A DNA stretch of 40,978 nucleotides from assembly GCA_015521775.1 (NCBI GenBank), contig WANN01000020.1, forward strand, positions 1-40,978. The letters are read 5' to 3'. Source of the stretch: Thermoproteaceae archaeon. GTDB lineage: Archaea; Thermoproteota; Thermoprotei; Thermoproteales; Thermoproteaceae. The position numbers and the translations under genes are program-made. Shown one piece after another: positions 7,123-13,730 of the stretch (within the stretch, counting starts at the first letter, position 1; each line of letters begins with the position of its first letter). Below the pieces are notes generated by a model that saw only the letters and a program-made list of their open reading frames with translations, had not been told where the DNA came from and did not search any database.

Positions 7123-7473
7123 ATGATAGGGATCACCGACCTAAAGGAGACCCTGGAGGGTATAGCAAAATCGTATAACAGCTGTATGTACGTATACCGG
7201 ATAATAGGATTCTTCAGGAAGGGCGTCAAACTCGTGCATGCGACATGTAGGGAGAGGATGGTGACGAGGCAGGCTGCGCTTTTCCTGGTACGTAACAGGT
7301 TCTATTCCCTCACAGCACATACAGGTTCGCGTTACGTCTTGGCCAAAAGGCTGCAGAAGGACCACGCCGACCTGGTCGTCGTGGCGTTGGCAAGGCCCGA
7401 AAATAGGGATATGATTGACCTGGAACTAGAAAATATAGAGCTTTCCCTCTCCCTAATGAAAAACGTTACTTGA
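7123..7473 (+). CDS. hypothetical protein
   Basis: A 116-residue protein starting MIGITDLKETLEGIAKSYNS; I recognise no family. It is unusually rich in Lys, Arg and Tyr compared with its neighbours, contains two cysteines (CMYVYRI and HATCRERM), and ends with an acidic helix ENIELSLSLMK. The N-terminal half looks alpha/beta. An alternative start nine nt upstream (MGV) is possible; the TATA spacing favours 7123. The gene converges on tusA and overlaps its 3' end by 8 nt. Its AT content is somewhat higher than that of its surroundings, which could reflect transfer or simply relaxed composition. Confidence 0.6.
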   Translation: MIGITDLKETLEGIAKSYNSCMYVYRIIGFFRKGVKLVHATCRERMVTRQAALFLVRNRFYSLTAHTGSRYVLAKRLQKDHADLVVVALARPENRDMIDLELENIELSLSLMKNVT

Positions 7474-7696
7474 GCCGCTTGACGAGTATACGTATATACC
7501 CCTCGGCCTTCTCCACCTGTACCACTTCGTGGCCGGTACGTTGGGCCCACGCCTTTATGTCGGGCTCTGCGGCCGGGTCAGTCGCCAACACCTCCAGTAT
7601 GCCGCCCACAGGCACCTCGTTTATCGCCTTGGAGGTCTCCATTACGGGTATTGGGCAGAACTTTCCCCTTACGTCCAGGGTCCGGGCAGTGCTCAT
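7466..7696 (-). CDS. tusA: TusA/SirA-like sulfur carrier protein
   Basis: A 76-residue protein with the diagnostic CPxP motif at Cys14 (RGKFCPIPVMETSKAI) and the following GGILEVLATDPAAEPDIKAW core that defines the TusA two-layer sandwich. The cysteine carries a persulfide which TusA passes between sulfur enzymes. Its ATG overlaps the TGA of the upstream dsrE-like gene (ATGA), so the two are translated together. DsrE-TusA pairs in sulfur-metabolising archaea and bacteria relay sulfane sulfur toward Hdr-like or Dsr enzymes; no such enzyme gene is in this window, so direction of flow is unknown. Confidence 0.9.
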   Translation of the reverse strand: MSTARTLDVRGKFCPIPVMETSKAINEVPVGGILEVLATDPAAEPDIKAWAQRTGHEVVQVEKAEGYIRILVKRLK

Positions 7697-8124
7697 ATAA
7701 ATAGTGTTATCGTGGAGTCCTTGGCCCTCTCCAGGAACGTCGCGGCTCCCACCACCTCGTCCACGAAGTCCGCCAGCGCGGTCTTCTCCTTGATGCCGAA
7801 CATCTCCATCGTGGTGGAGCACGCGAAGATCCTCACGTTGCCCATGCCCTTGGCCTGGGCAAGCAGCTCGTACCACTTGGGGAACCCCATCTTGCTTATC
7901 GCCTCGGCCGCCGCCTGGGCGTACTGCTCATAGCTCCTGTCTATCTGCCTCTGCGCTACGTCGAGCATGTCCTTCCTAATCGAGTTGAGCCCCCAGAAGG
8001 TGAAGAACAGTTCGACCTCCCATCCGCCGGACGCGGCCGCGCTTGTCAATATCGCCGCTGGGTAGAGCTTGTCGACTGTGCCGGACCAGACAATTATCGA
8101 AAGCTTGGACTTTTTCTCCGCCAT
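7693..8124 (-). CDS. DsrE-like sulfurtransferase
   Basis: A 143-residue DsrE-like protein. The start KLSIIVWSGTVDKLYPAAILTS matches the nucleotide-fold-like first strand of the family, and the candidate sulfur-carrying residue is Cys102 in RIFACSTTMEMFGI. It ends with LADFVDEVVGAATFLERA, the same helix as in the other two paralogues of the window. It is coupled to tusA by a 4-nt overlap, which supports a persulfide relay. The ATG at 8124 has its own TATA box 24-25 nt upstream, so it can be expressed without the upstream dsrE-like gene. Confidence 0.85.
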   Translation of the reverse strand: MAEKKSKLSIIVWSGTVDKLYPAAILTSAAASGGWEVELFFTFWGLNSIRKDMLDVAQRQIDRSYEQYAQAAAEAISKMGFPKWYELLAQAKGMGNVRIFACSTTMEMFGIKEKTALADFVDEVVGAATFLERAKDSTITLFI

Positions 8125-8144
8125 AAACTATATTGATTTAGCCA

Positions 8145-8152
8145 TTATAAAG
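8145..8152 (-). promoter_or_regulatory. TATA box of the dsrE-tusA pair
   Basis: CTTTATAA on the minus strand is centred 24-25 nt above the ATG at 8124, inside the 87-nt gap between the two dsrE-like genes. Confidence 0.6.
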
Positions 8153-8182
8153 TTTATTCCCCATGAAAATTTAATAGTTTGC

Positions 8183-8190
8183 ACTAAAAA
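8183..8190 (-). terminator. possible oligo-T terminator after the first dsrE-like gene
   Basis: A short T run (CTTTTTAG on the minus strand) lies about 22-29 nt after the stop codon at 8212, before the TATA box of the next gene. Archaeal termination often occurs at such T runs; the tract is short, so this is tentative. Confidence 0.3.
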
Positions 8191-8211
8191 GGTTGGGGTT
8201 CCGTGGGCTGC

Positions 8212-8670
8212 CTAGAACACCATTACGGTGCCTCCATACACCTCGTCCAGAAAGGTCTCCGCTCCCTTGATGTCATCAACAATGTCAAGGAGATCCTCCT
8301 TCCTTATGCCGTAAGTTGCTGCGGCCAGGGGACACGCATATATCTTCAGCCTATCGCCGTACTGTTTCTTTAATTCTTCCAGGAACGCGGGCCAGTCCTT
8401 GAACTGGCCGCTCTTTATGAACTCCTTTAGGTTCTGCAGGAAGGCGCCCACGTGGGGGGCAAAGCCTTGCGGCGCAATAGACCAGGCGTTTGGGTCGACG
8501 TCGTCCCATATCCTGGGCGCAACGTCCCTCCTAAACGCTACCAGCCCCTCGTTCACCAGGTGCAGCACGACCTTGTAGCCCGAGGCCAGCGCAGCGGCGC
8601 CATACACGACCACGCAGCATAGCCTATTGGCCGCCCCGCTCTGGACTATGATCCCCAACTTCCTCTCCAT
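8212..8670 (-). CDS. DsrE-like family protein
   Basis: A 152-residue DsrE-like protein beginning KLGIIVQSGAANRLCCVVVY. The candidate active cysteine is Cys113 in KIYACPLAAATYGIRKEDLL; a vicinal pair Cys18-Cys19 near the N terminus is an addition absent from the other two copies. The central insert (about residues 55-105) is longer and rich in aromatic and lysine residues. It ends DIKGAETFLDEVYGGTVMVF, matching the paralogues. A TATA box about 22 nt upstream gives a leaderless ATG at 8670. The gene is divergent from the peptide importer operon. Confidence 0.85.
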   Translation of the reverse strand: MERKLGIIVQSGAANRLCCVVVYGAAALASGYKVVLHLVNEGLVAFRRDVAPRIWDDVDPNAWSIAPQGFAPHVGAFLQNLKEFIKSGQFKDWPAFLEELKKQYGDRLKIYACPLAAATYGIRKEDLLDIVDDIKGAETFLDEVYGGTVMVF

Positions 8671-8687
8671 GCAGTATGGCCAACCAC

Positions 8688-8729
8688 ATTATAAATCTGT
8701 TCGTGTCCCGTGCGGCAAAGTATATATTT
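8688..8729. promoter_or_regulatory. divergent promoters of dsrE and dppB
   Basis: Two separate TATA boxes lie back to back. TTTATAAT on the minus strand (8688-8695) serves the ATG at 8670, and TATATATTT on the plus strand (8721-8729) is centred about 26 nt above the ATG at 8751. The latter moves the dppB start downstream of the longest open frame, which begins at 8676. Confidence 0.6.
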
Positions 8730-8750
8730 TGCGTCGTTTTTCTGGCCGCA

Positions 8751-9674
8751 ATGGTGTTTAGGTTCCTGGCCTGGAGGGGCCTACAGATGGCCATCACCAT
8801 AATCGGCGTCATCCTCGTCCTCTTCCTACTGGTCAGGGTGCTGCCAGGAGATCCGGCGAGGCTGTTGGCGGGCCCCGAGGCGTCCCAGGAGGACGTCGAG
8901 GAGCTGAGGCGCCTCCTGGGCCTCGACAGGCCGCTGCACGAGCAGTTCGCAGCGTACTTCCTTTCCGTGCTCTCGGGGGACCTCGGCACGTCGTACCGCA
9001 CGGGCGAGCCGGTGATAGCGGAAATAATGAGGAGGCTGCCCTACACCTTGGCGCTTGCCGTGGCGGCCCAGTCCCTGGCCATAGCCGTGGCCGTGCCGCT
9101 GGGGATCGTGGCCGCCCTCAGGCCGCGCTCCATGGCGGGCTATGCGGCCAGCATATTCGGCGTCCTGGGCTCGTCCCTCCCGGTGTTTTGGACCGCGCTG
9201 CTACTCATATGGGCCTTTTCTGTGGAGCTCAAGGTGCTGCCCTCGGGCGGCGCAGGGACGCCCGCCCACATGGTCCTCCCCACGGCGGTGCTGGCCCTCT
9301 TCCTCATGGGCAACCTGGTGAGGATCACCAGGGCATCGCTCCTCGAGGTGCTCGGCGCGAACCACGTGGTCACTGCGCACAGCAAGGGCCTCCCCTGGAA
9401 CAAGGTGCTCACCCGCCACGTGATCAGGAACGCGCTGGTCCCCATAGTGACCTTGGTCGGCGTACAGTTCGGCACGCTTCTGGGGGGAGCCGTGATAACT
9501 GAGACGGTCTTCGGGTGGCCAGGGATAGGCAGGCTGGTGGTTGAATCCATCTTCGTGAGGGACTACGCCGTGCTCCAGGGGACCATCCTCATAATAGCGC
9601 TCTTCTTCATGCTGATAAACTTCTTGGTCGATATAGTTCAAATGTTCATAGACCCGAGGACGAGGAATGTCTGA
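8751..9674 (+). CDS. dppB: peptide ABC importer permease (DppB/OppB family)
   Basis: A 307-residue inner-membrane permease. The family N terminus is visible: a first membrane helix followed by LVRVLPGDPA and the LRRLLGLDRPLHEQFAAYF periplasmic motif. The EAA-loop lies near ASLLEVLGANHVVTAHSKGL and the C-terminal half has AVITETVFGWPGIGRL, both typical of OppB/DppB. I start at 8751 because the TATA box is 26 nt upstream and DppB proteins begin close to this helix; the longest frame would add 25 residues containing the promoter. It overlaps dppC by 8 nt and heads a dppBCDF operon. Confidence 0.92.
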   Translation: MVFRFLAWRGLQMAITIIGVILVLFLLVRVLPGDPARLLAGPEASQEDVEELRRLLGLDRPLHEQFAAYFLSVLSGDLGTSYRTGEPVIAEIMRRLPYTLALAVAAQSLAIAVAVPLGIVAALRPRSMAGYAASIFGVLGSSLPVFWTALLLIWAFSVELKVLPSGGAGTPAHMVLPTAVLALFLMGNLVRITRASLLEVLGANHVVTAHSKGLPWNKVLTRHVIRNALVPIVTLVGVQFGTLLGGAVITETVFGWPGIGRLVVESIFVRDYAVLQGTILIIALFFMLINFLVDIVQMFIDPRTRNV

Positions 9675-10557
9675 CCTTATTAAGAGGGTGAAGGCAGCAA
9701 AAAGGGAGAGGACCATGCAGATGTGGCGTACGTTCAGGGCGAACCGAGCAGCCTATGCGTCCCTGTACGTCCTGGCGGCTATGGCCCTAATGGCGCTCAT
9801 AGGCGCGTTCTACACGCCGTACGACCCCTACAGGATAGACCTCTCGGCGGCACTGGGCTTCTTCAGCCTCGCGCACCCCCTGGGCACCGACTGGCTCGGA
9901 AGGGACATGTTGAGCCGCGTGATGGAGGGGGCGCGCTACACGTTGGGGATCTCCTTTGCGGCCGTGCTGCTCGGCGCTGCGCTTGGCTCGGCCCTAGGCC
10001 TCGTCTCGGGGTACTACGGGGGCCTCCTCGACGCCATAATACAGAGGGCCACCGACGTGCTCCTGGCCTTCCCAACGATCCTCCTCGCCATAGCCCTTAC
10101 GTCGGTCCTCGGCGTCGGCATCGTCAACGTGGTCCTCGCCGCGGGCATCGCCACGGTGCCCATATATATACGTCTCGTGCGTAACCTCACCCTCACCCTG
10201 AGAAACGAGCCCTACGTGGAGGCGGGACGCGCCATGGGGCTCAGCGGGCCCTACATACTTTTCAGGCACATACTGCCCAACCTGTCGTACGTTATTGTAG
10301 TCCAATCCACGTATTACATGGGCATAACGATCCTCATAGTGTCCGCGCTGGGCTTCCTCGGCCTCGGCGTGCCCAAGCCCATCCCCGAGTGGGGCACCAT
10401 GATAGGCGACGCTAGGGACTACATATTCACATATCCCCACGTGGTGCTGGTCCCCGGCGTGTTCATATCGGCGGCCGCGCTGGCCTTTAATCTTCTCGGA
10501 GACGGCCTAAGGGACGCCTTGGACCCGAGGATGGCCACGCTGCTAAGGCGGGCATGA
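9667..10557 (+). CDS. dppC: peptide ABC importer permease (DppC/OppC family)
   Basis: A 296-residue permease partner of DppB. It has the expected cytoplasmic N terminus, a first helix, HPLGTDWLGRDMLSRVMEGAR, then GLVSGYYGGLLD and the EAA-loop EAGRAMGLSGPYILFRHILPN, followed by SALGFLGLGVPKPIPEWGTM, all hallmarks of DppC. Length is normal. It overlaps dppB by 8 nt and dppD by 4 nt (ATGA), consistent with coupled translation of the importer core. Confidence 0.93.
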   Translation: MSDLIKRVKAAKRERTMQMWRTFRANRAAYASLYVLAAMALMALIGAFYTPYDPYRIDLSAALGFFSLAHPLGTDWLGRDMLSRVMEGARYTLGISFAAVLLGAALGSALGLVSGYYGGLLDAIIQRATDVLLAFPTILLAIALTSVLGVGIVNVVLAAGIATVPIYIRLVRNLTLTLRNEPYVEAGRAMGLSGPYILFRHILPNLSYVIVVQSTYYMGITILIVSALGFLGLGVPKPIPEWGTMIGDARDYIFTYPHVVLVPGVFISAAALAFNLLGDGLRDALDPRMATLLRRA

Positions 10558-11510
10558 CGCTCCTGGACGTACGGGGGCTGACCATACACTACGATCTTCC
10601 CCAGGGAACGGTCAGAGCCGTCGAGGACGCCACGTTCACCGTCGACAGGGGCGAGGTGGTGGCCATAATAGGCGAGTCGGGCAGCGGCAAGACGACGCTG
10701 GCCATGGCCATCGCCGGCCTTCTGAGGCCCCCCGGCAGGGTGGTGAGGGGCCACATATACTTCGACGGGCTCGACCTGAGCCGGCTCGACGACGATAAGT
10801 GGAGGGAGATAAGGGGGAGGGACATAACCGTCGTGTTCCAGGACCCCAACACCTACCTCAACCCCCTAATGAGCGTGGGGAGGCAGGTGGCCGAGGTGTT
10901 CGAGGCCCATGGCATGGGCAGCATCAGGTCCCGGGAAGTGGCCGAGAGGGCCATCGAGATACTGCGCAGGGTGAGGATCCAGGACCCGGACAAACGCTAC
11001 TGGTCCTACCCCCACGAGCTGAGCGGCGGCATGAAGCAGAGGGTCCTAATAGCCATGGCCATAGCCCTCAAACCCAAGCTCCTGATCGCCGACGAGCCCA
11101 CCTCGGCGCTCGACGCCACGATACAGGCCCAGATACTGGACCTGCTGGAGGAGTTGAGGAGGGAGATGGGCATGTCCCTGCTCCTCATAACGCATGACCT
11201 GGGCGTCGCGGCCAGGATCGCGCATAGGATCATCGTGATGTACGCAGGCCAGATGGTGGAGGTGGGGAGGGCCGACGAGATAATGAGCGACCCGCTACAC
11301 CCGTACACCAGGGCGCTTGTCAGGTCCGTGAAGCTCGACCGGAAGCGTCTCCTCGGCGTGCCGAGCGGCGCGCCGCCGAGCCTCATCAGTCCCCCACCCG
11401 GCTGCAGGTTCCACCCCAGATGCCCATACGCCACAGAACAGTGCACTACGTGGCGGCACACCCTGTACGTAAGGGATAATAGGCGCGTCGCGTGCGTACT
11501 GTACGCATGA
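10554..11510 (+). CDS. dppD: peptide ABC importer ATPase (DppD/OppD family)
   Basis: A 318-residue ABC ATPase with Walker A GESGSGKTT, signature LSGGMKQRV, Walker B LLIADEPTSALD and the switch histidine in LITHDLGV. The C-terminal oligopeptide-type extension has cysteines in PPPGCRFHPRCPYATEQC and a further VACVLYA end, the pattern that binds an Fe-S cluster or metal in some OppD/DppD proteins. It overlaps dppC and dppF by 4 nt each. A 72-bp stretch of its C-terminal coding region (11374-11445) is identical to dppF, which suggests gene conversion. Confidence 0.93.
   Translation: MTLLDVRGLTIHYDLPQGTVRAVEDATFTVDRGEVVAIIGESGSGKTTLAMAIAGLLRPPGRVVRGHIYFDGLDLSRLDDDKWREIRGRDITVVFQDPNTYLNPLMSVGRQVAEVFEAHGMGSIRSREVAERAIEILRRVRIQDPDKRYWSYPHELSGGMKQRVLIAMAIALKPKLLIADEPTSALDATIQAQILDLLEELRREMGMSLLLITHDLGVAARIAHRIIVMYAGQMVEVGRADEIMSDPLHPYTRALVRSVKLDRKRLLGVPSGAPPSLISPPPGCRFHPRCPYATEQCTTWRHTLYVRDNRRVACVLYA
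11374..11445 (+). repeat. 72-bp direct repeat, copy 1 (in dppD)
   Basis: This stretch is identical over 72 bases to 12318-12389 in dppF. It encodes the same cysteine-rich C-terminal motif, PSLISPPPG through YATEQC, in the same reading frame. Confidence 0.95.
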
Positions 11511-12472
11511 GCGAGGTGGTTATAAGGGGCAGGGGCATAGTCAAGGAGTTCAGGCTGGGCCTCACCGGGCGGCTACGCCTCCGCGCGGTCGACGGCGTGG
11601 ACCTGGAGGTTGTGAAGGGGGAAACAGTGGCCCTCGTGGGCGAGTCGGGCAGCGGCAAGACGACGCTGGGCCGCATACTGGTGGGCCTCCTGAGGCCCGA
11701 CAGGGGGACAGTGACGTACAGGGAGTGGGGGCTCGGGGGCAGGCTGCCGCGCCACGTGCGGGCAAGGCTCCAGGTGGTGTTCCAGAACCCCGACGCGTCG
11801 CTGAACCCCCGCATGCAGGTAATGGACATACTGGCGGAGGCTATAAGGGCGGCGGGCGACACCGACAGCAGGGAGGAGGTGTTGGACAGGGCCATCAGCC
11901 TCCTGGAAATGGTGGGCCTCTCCGCTGACCACCTCCCCAAGTACCCCCACGAGCTGAGCGGCGGAGAGAAGCAGCGGGTGGCCATAGCCCGGGCGCTTGC
12001 CATGCGCCCAGAAGTGGTGCTTGCCGACGAGCCTGTCTCGGCCCTGGACGCCATAGTGAGGGCGCAGATACTCGAGTTAATGTACAGGCTGCAGCGGGAC
12101 TGGGGGCTCACCTACATATTCATCAGCCACGACCTCTCCCACGTCTGGTACCTAAGCGACAGGGTGGCCATAATGTACGCGGGCCAGATAGCCGAGGTGG
12201 GGCCCACCGAGGACATATTCCGGGAGCCGGCCCACCCATACACGGCGATGCTCCTCACGTCGTCCACCTCGGTGCTGCCCTACAAGCCCAGGCTGACGGT
12301 GAGGCCGGTAGGGGAATCGCCGAGCCTCATCAGTCCCCCACCCGGCTGCAGGTTCCACCCCAGATGCCCATACGCCACAGAACAGTGCAGGGCCGAAAGG
12401 CCAGAGCTGAGGCCGATTGGGCCCGGGAGGCTCGTCGCGTGCATACACGCCGAGAAGGTGCTCCGCTCCTAG
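11507..12472 (+). CDS. dppF: peptide ABC importer ATPase (DppF/OppF family)
   Basis: A 321-residue ABC ATPase with Walker A GESGSGKTT, signature LSGGEKQRV, Walker B VVLADEPVSALD, and the C-terminal cysteine motif GCRFHPRCPYATEQC followed by VACIHAE. The ATG at 11507 overlaps the dppD stop (ATGA); a GTG five codons upstream is possible but would deepen the overlap. With DppD it would form a heterodimeric ATPase. Its stop codon directly abuts the stop of the convergent amidohydrolase gene with no intervening base. Three exact tracts of 31, 23 and 72 bp are shared with dppD. Confidence 0.92.
   Translation: MSEVVIRGRGIVKEFRLGLTGRLRLRAVDGVDLEVVKGETVALVGESGSGKTTLGRILVGLLRPDRGTVTYREWGLGGRLPRHVRARLQVVFQNPDASLNPRMQVMDILAEAIRAAGDTDSREEVLDRAISLLEMVGLSADHLPKYPHELSGGEKQRVAIARALAMRPEVVLADEPVSALDAIVRAQILELMYRLQRDWGLTYIFISHDLSHVWYLSDRVAIMYAGQIAEVGPTEDIFREPAHPYTAMLLTSSTSVLPYKPRLTVRPVGESPSLISPPPGCRFHPRCPYATEQCRAERPELRPIGPGRLVACIHAEKVLRS
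12318..12389 (+). repeat. 72-bp direct repeat, copy 2 (in dppF)
   Basis: Identical to 11374-11445. The flanking codons on both sides diverge at once, so the identity ends sharply. Confidence 0.95.
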
Positions 12473-13681
12473 TCACCTCACGGGTCTCCCCTCCCTCACC
12501 ACGTGCCTCACCCTTCCCAGGTCCCTTATATTCTGGGTCGGGTCCCCGTCAACCACCACGATGTCGGCCCTCTCGCCAACCTCTATGGTCCCAGCCCTGA
12601 TCCCGAGCCTCCTCACGTTGGACGTGGCTGCCCTGAGGGCCTCCACGGGGGACAACCCGCCCTCCTCGACGAGGAGCACCGCCTCGATCCAGTTGCCCCC
12701 AATATCTATGTCGAGGCCCGTCTCGAAGAAGAGGTCGGTGCCGGCAAGTATCGTCACGCCCAACTCCCTGGCCATCTGAACCACGCGGGGCGCTCTCTCC
12801 CTTACCTCAACTATCTTCTCCAGCGCCCACTCGTTGAGGCCCAGCTGCCTGCCGTACCTGTACAGGACATGCTGTATTGTAAGCGTTGGGACCAACGCTA
12901 TGCCCCTCTCTGCCATGGCCCTCACCGTGTCCATGGTGAGGAGGGTCCCATGTTCTATTGACGTCACGCCGGCCTCCACGGCTAGGCGGGCCCCGCGGTC
13001 GCCGTGGGCGTGCGCCGCCACATGGGCCCCGACCTTGGCCGCCTCCCACACTATTGCCCGAAGCTCCTCGGGGCTCATCTGGGGCCACTCCGGCCTGTCC
13101 CTCTCAGACACCACGCCGCCCGTGGCCATCACCTTGATGAAGTCGGCGCCCATCCTCAGCACCCTCCTGGCGGCGGCCCTACAGGCGTCCACACCGTCGC
13201 ATATCTCGGAGAACGCGTTCCACTGTATTGGGACGCTGTGGAGGATATCGCCGTGGCCAAACGTCTGCGAGAGGGGTGGGCCGGCGGCATATATTGTGGG
13301 GCCCTCCACGGCGCCCTCCGCAATGGCCCTCCTAAGCGGCAGCGCGTTCGGCTCGCCGCAGTCCCTCACAGTGGTTATCCCCGCCCTCAGCATCCGGCGG
13401 GCCCACTGCGCCGCGCGAAGCAGCCTCACCCGCGGGTCCTCCAGGAGGAGGCCCCTAACGATGTCGCCGCCCCTCATACCCATGAAGTGGAAATGCGCGT
13501 CCACGAGCCCCGGCATGACCACGGCGTCCCTCGCATCGATTTCCAGGTCGCCCCTGAGGCCGGGCCCCAGCTCAACCACTGTTCCCCCGGAAACCCTCAC
13601 GTCCAGCCTCCCCAGGACCTCATACCCGTTGAACACGACGCCTCCCCTTATTACGAGGCTCCGCTCCTCGCCCCGACTCAT
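12473..13681 (-). CDS. amidohydrolase, M38-like (Xaa-Pro/Xaa-Arg dipeptidase-like)
   Basis: A 402-residue metal-dependent hydrolase of the amidohydrolase superfamily. Metal ligands are visible: His63 and His65 in VDAHFHF, probable carbamylated Lys183 in FIKVMATGG, His224 and/or His226 in AAHAHG, His244 in IEHGT and Asp316 in AGTD. The N- and C-terminal strands form the small beta domain, including RADIVVVDGDP near the end. Related proteins are dipeptidases or imidazolonepropionase-like enzymes. It lies between dppF and dppA, which suggests that it hydrolyses imported peptides. Promoter: a TATA box midway between its ATG and that of dppA. Confidence 0.85.
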   Translation of the reverse strand: MSRGEERSLVIRGGVVFNGYEVLGRLDVRVSGGTVVELGPGLRGDLEIDARDAVVMPGLVDAHFHFMGMRGGDIVRGLLLEDPRVRLLRAAQWARRMLRAGITTVRDCGEPNALPLRRAIAEGAVEGPTIYAAGPPLSQTFGHGDILHSVPIQWNAFSEICDGVDACRAAARRVLRMGADFIKVMATGGVVSERDRPEWPQMSPEELRAIVWEAAKVGAHVAAHAHGDRGARLAVEAGVTSIEHGTLLTMDTVRAMAERGIALVPTLTIQHVLYRYGRQLGLNEWALEKIVEVRERAPRVVQMARELGVTILAGTDLFFETGLDIDIGGNWIEAVLLVEEGGLSPVEALRAATSNVRRLGIRAGTIEVGERADIVVVDGDPTQNIRDLGRVRHVVREGRPVR

Positions 13682-13700
13682 TTCTCAAGTCCAACGTGTA

Positions 13701-13712
13701 ATACTTAAAAAT
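13701..13712. promoter_or_regulatory. shared symmetric TATA element for the amidohydrolase and dppA
   Basis: The start codons at 13681 (minus) and 13731 (plus) are only 49 nt apart, and the single A/T-rich element ATACTTAAAAAT lies midway. It reads CTTAAAAA on plus and TTTTTAAG on minus, centred about 25 nt from each start codon. Confidence 0.65.
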
Positions 13713-13730
13713 TCTTAGACGGCCAGTGCC

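Noticed and set aside
11374-12389. 72-bp repeat as a mobile element or insertion
   Set aside because: The copies lie at homologous positions of paralogous genes in the same frame, with no flanking duplications, so conversion is the better explanation.
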